A stretch of DNA of 64,000 nucleotides from CAVWZH01 sp963765285. GTDB taxonomy: Bacteria; Acidobacteriota; Terriglobia; Terriglobales; Acidobacteriaceae. Made by a program: the position numbers and the translations under genes. How positions within the stretch are numbered: position 1 is the first letter of the stretch; every line of letters starts with the position of its first letter. This document shows, in pieces, positions 63,942 through 64,000 of the stretch. The notes below the pieces were generated by a model, which was not told where the DNA came from, did no database searches, and saw only the letters and a list, made by a program, of their open reading frames with translations. Where the stretch lies: contig CAVXVR010000002.1 of the NCBI GenBank assembly GCA_963765285.1, positions 124,001 through 188,000 on the forward strand. The letters are read 5' to 3'.

Positions 63942-64000
63942 ATGACCAAACATCTTAAGGAAACCGACAAGCTGAAGAAGATCGTCGAGTCGTTTCCCAA
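63942..64000 (+). CDS. Start of a gene cut by the window edge
   Basis: From the ATG at 63942 the frame reads MTKHLKETDKLKKIVESFP and runs off the window. Position after waaA-lpxK suggests an envelope sugar gene, and the opening would fit an HldE-type heptose kinase, but 19 codons are too few to decide. A GAATCAAGAACTAAGAATTA repeat-like string precedes it. Confidence 0.4.
   Translation, partial: MTKHLKETDKLKKIVESFP

Overview
The window looks like a chromosomal segment of a soil-type Acidobacteriota (Koribacter-like) genome. This is an inference from several signs: GC-rich DNA, two large membrane Ser/Thr kinases with TPR or beta-propeller sensor halves that both begin MIGQTISHYRI, many short dispersed hairpin repeats, lipid A/KDO genes (a Gram-negative envelope), and the rsmG-parA-parB order with mnmG a few kb away, which is typical of an origin-proximal region. 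I saw no rRNA, tRNA, CRISPR array or prophage.

Layout. 0-3 kb: pantothenate genes (panB, a small lipoprotein, panC). 3.1-6.3 kb: two toxin-antitoxin modules (AbrB/PIN and AbrB/Doc), each with a palindromic operator, around a TPR protein. 6.3-16 kb: an AAA ATPase, a deoxynucleoside kinase, a NodB deacetylase, a kinase-TPR receptor, a cation/proton antiporter, an EamA permease, an OppF-like ATPase and a DinB protein. 16.2-16.9 kb: a third TA pair. 17-26 kb: lipoprotein, metallo-hydrolase, EF-G-like GTPase, exported truncated globin, a selenocysteine peroxiredoxin, a STAS protein, a second receptor kinase and a cold-shock protein. 26.7-37.5 kb: TPR-thioredoxin, rsmG, a cluster of parS-like palindromes, parA, parB, a DsbA-like protein, ogt and mnmG. 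37.5-44.2 kb: IPT protein, a CADD-type enzyme (predicted p-aminobenzoate synthesis), a thioesterase, then an accessory island with a truncated RHS gene carrying a zinc-peptidase-like toxin tip, a probable exported immunity protein, a RAYT transposase with flanking REP hairpins, an internally deleted copy of that element, and interrupted gene pieces. 44.2-64 kb: tilS, an hpt-like gene, ftsH, an aldo-keto reductase, selenoprotein selD, pmbA/tldD, several unknowns, bcp, gatB, waaA and lpxK.

Three patterns stand out. (1) Selenium: two genes have an in-frame TGA exactly at the catalytic cysteine position, a peroxiredoxin (U49) and SelD (U18), so the host should decode Sec; SelA, SelB and tRNA-Sec are not in this window. 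(2) Chromosome segregation: five 16-bp palindromes TGTTCCGNNNGGAACA-type lie upstream of parA and a sixth lies inside it; they keep the arms of canonical parS but change its centre. (3) Dispersed non-coding repeats have inserted in frame inside housekeeping genes (rsmG, mnmG twice, tilS, selD), adding low-complexity peptides.

Sequence quality caveat: at least eight genes (lipoprotein at 2 kb, thioredoxin at 27 kb, parB, ogt, mnmG, the RHS immunity gene, ftsH, DinB at 56 kb) need a single-base indel to read through. Most are extra bases in short runs. Several of these genes are normally indispensable, so consensus errors are more likely than true decay. They are annotated as single frame-corrected genes.
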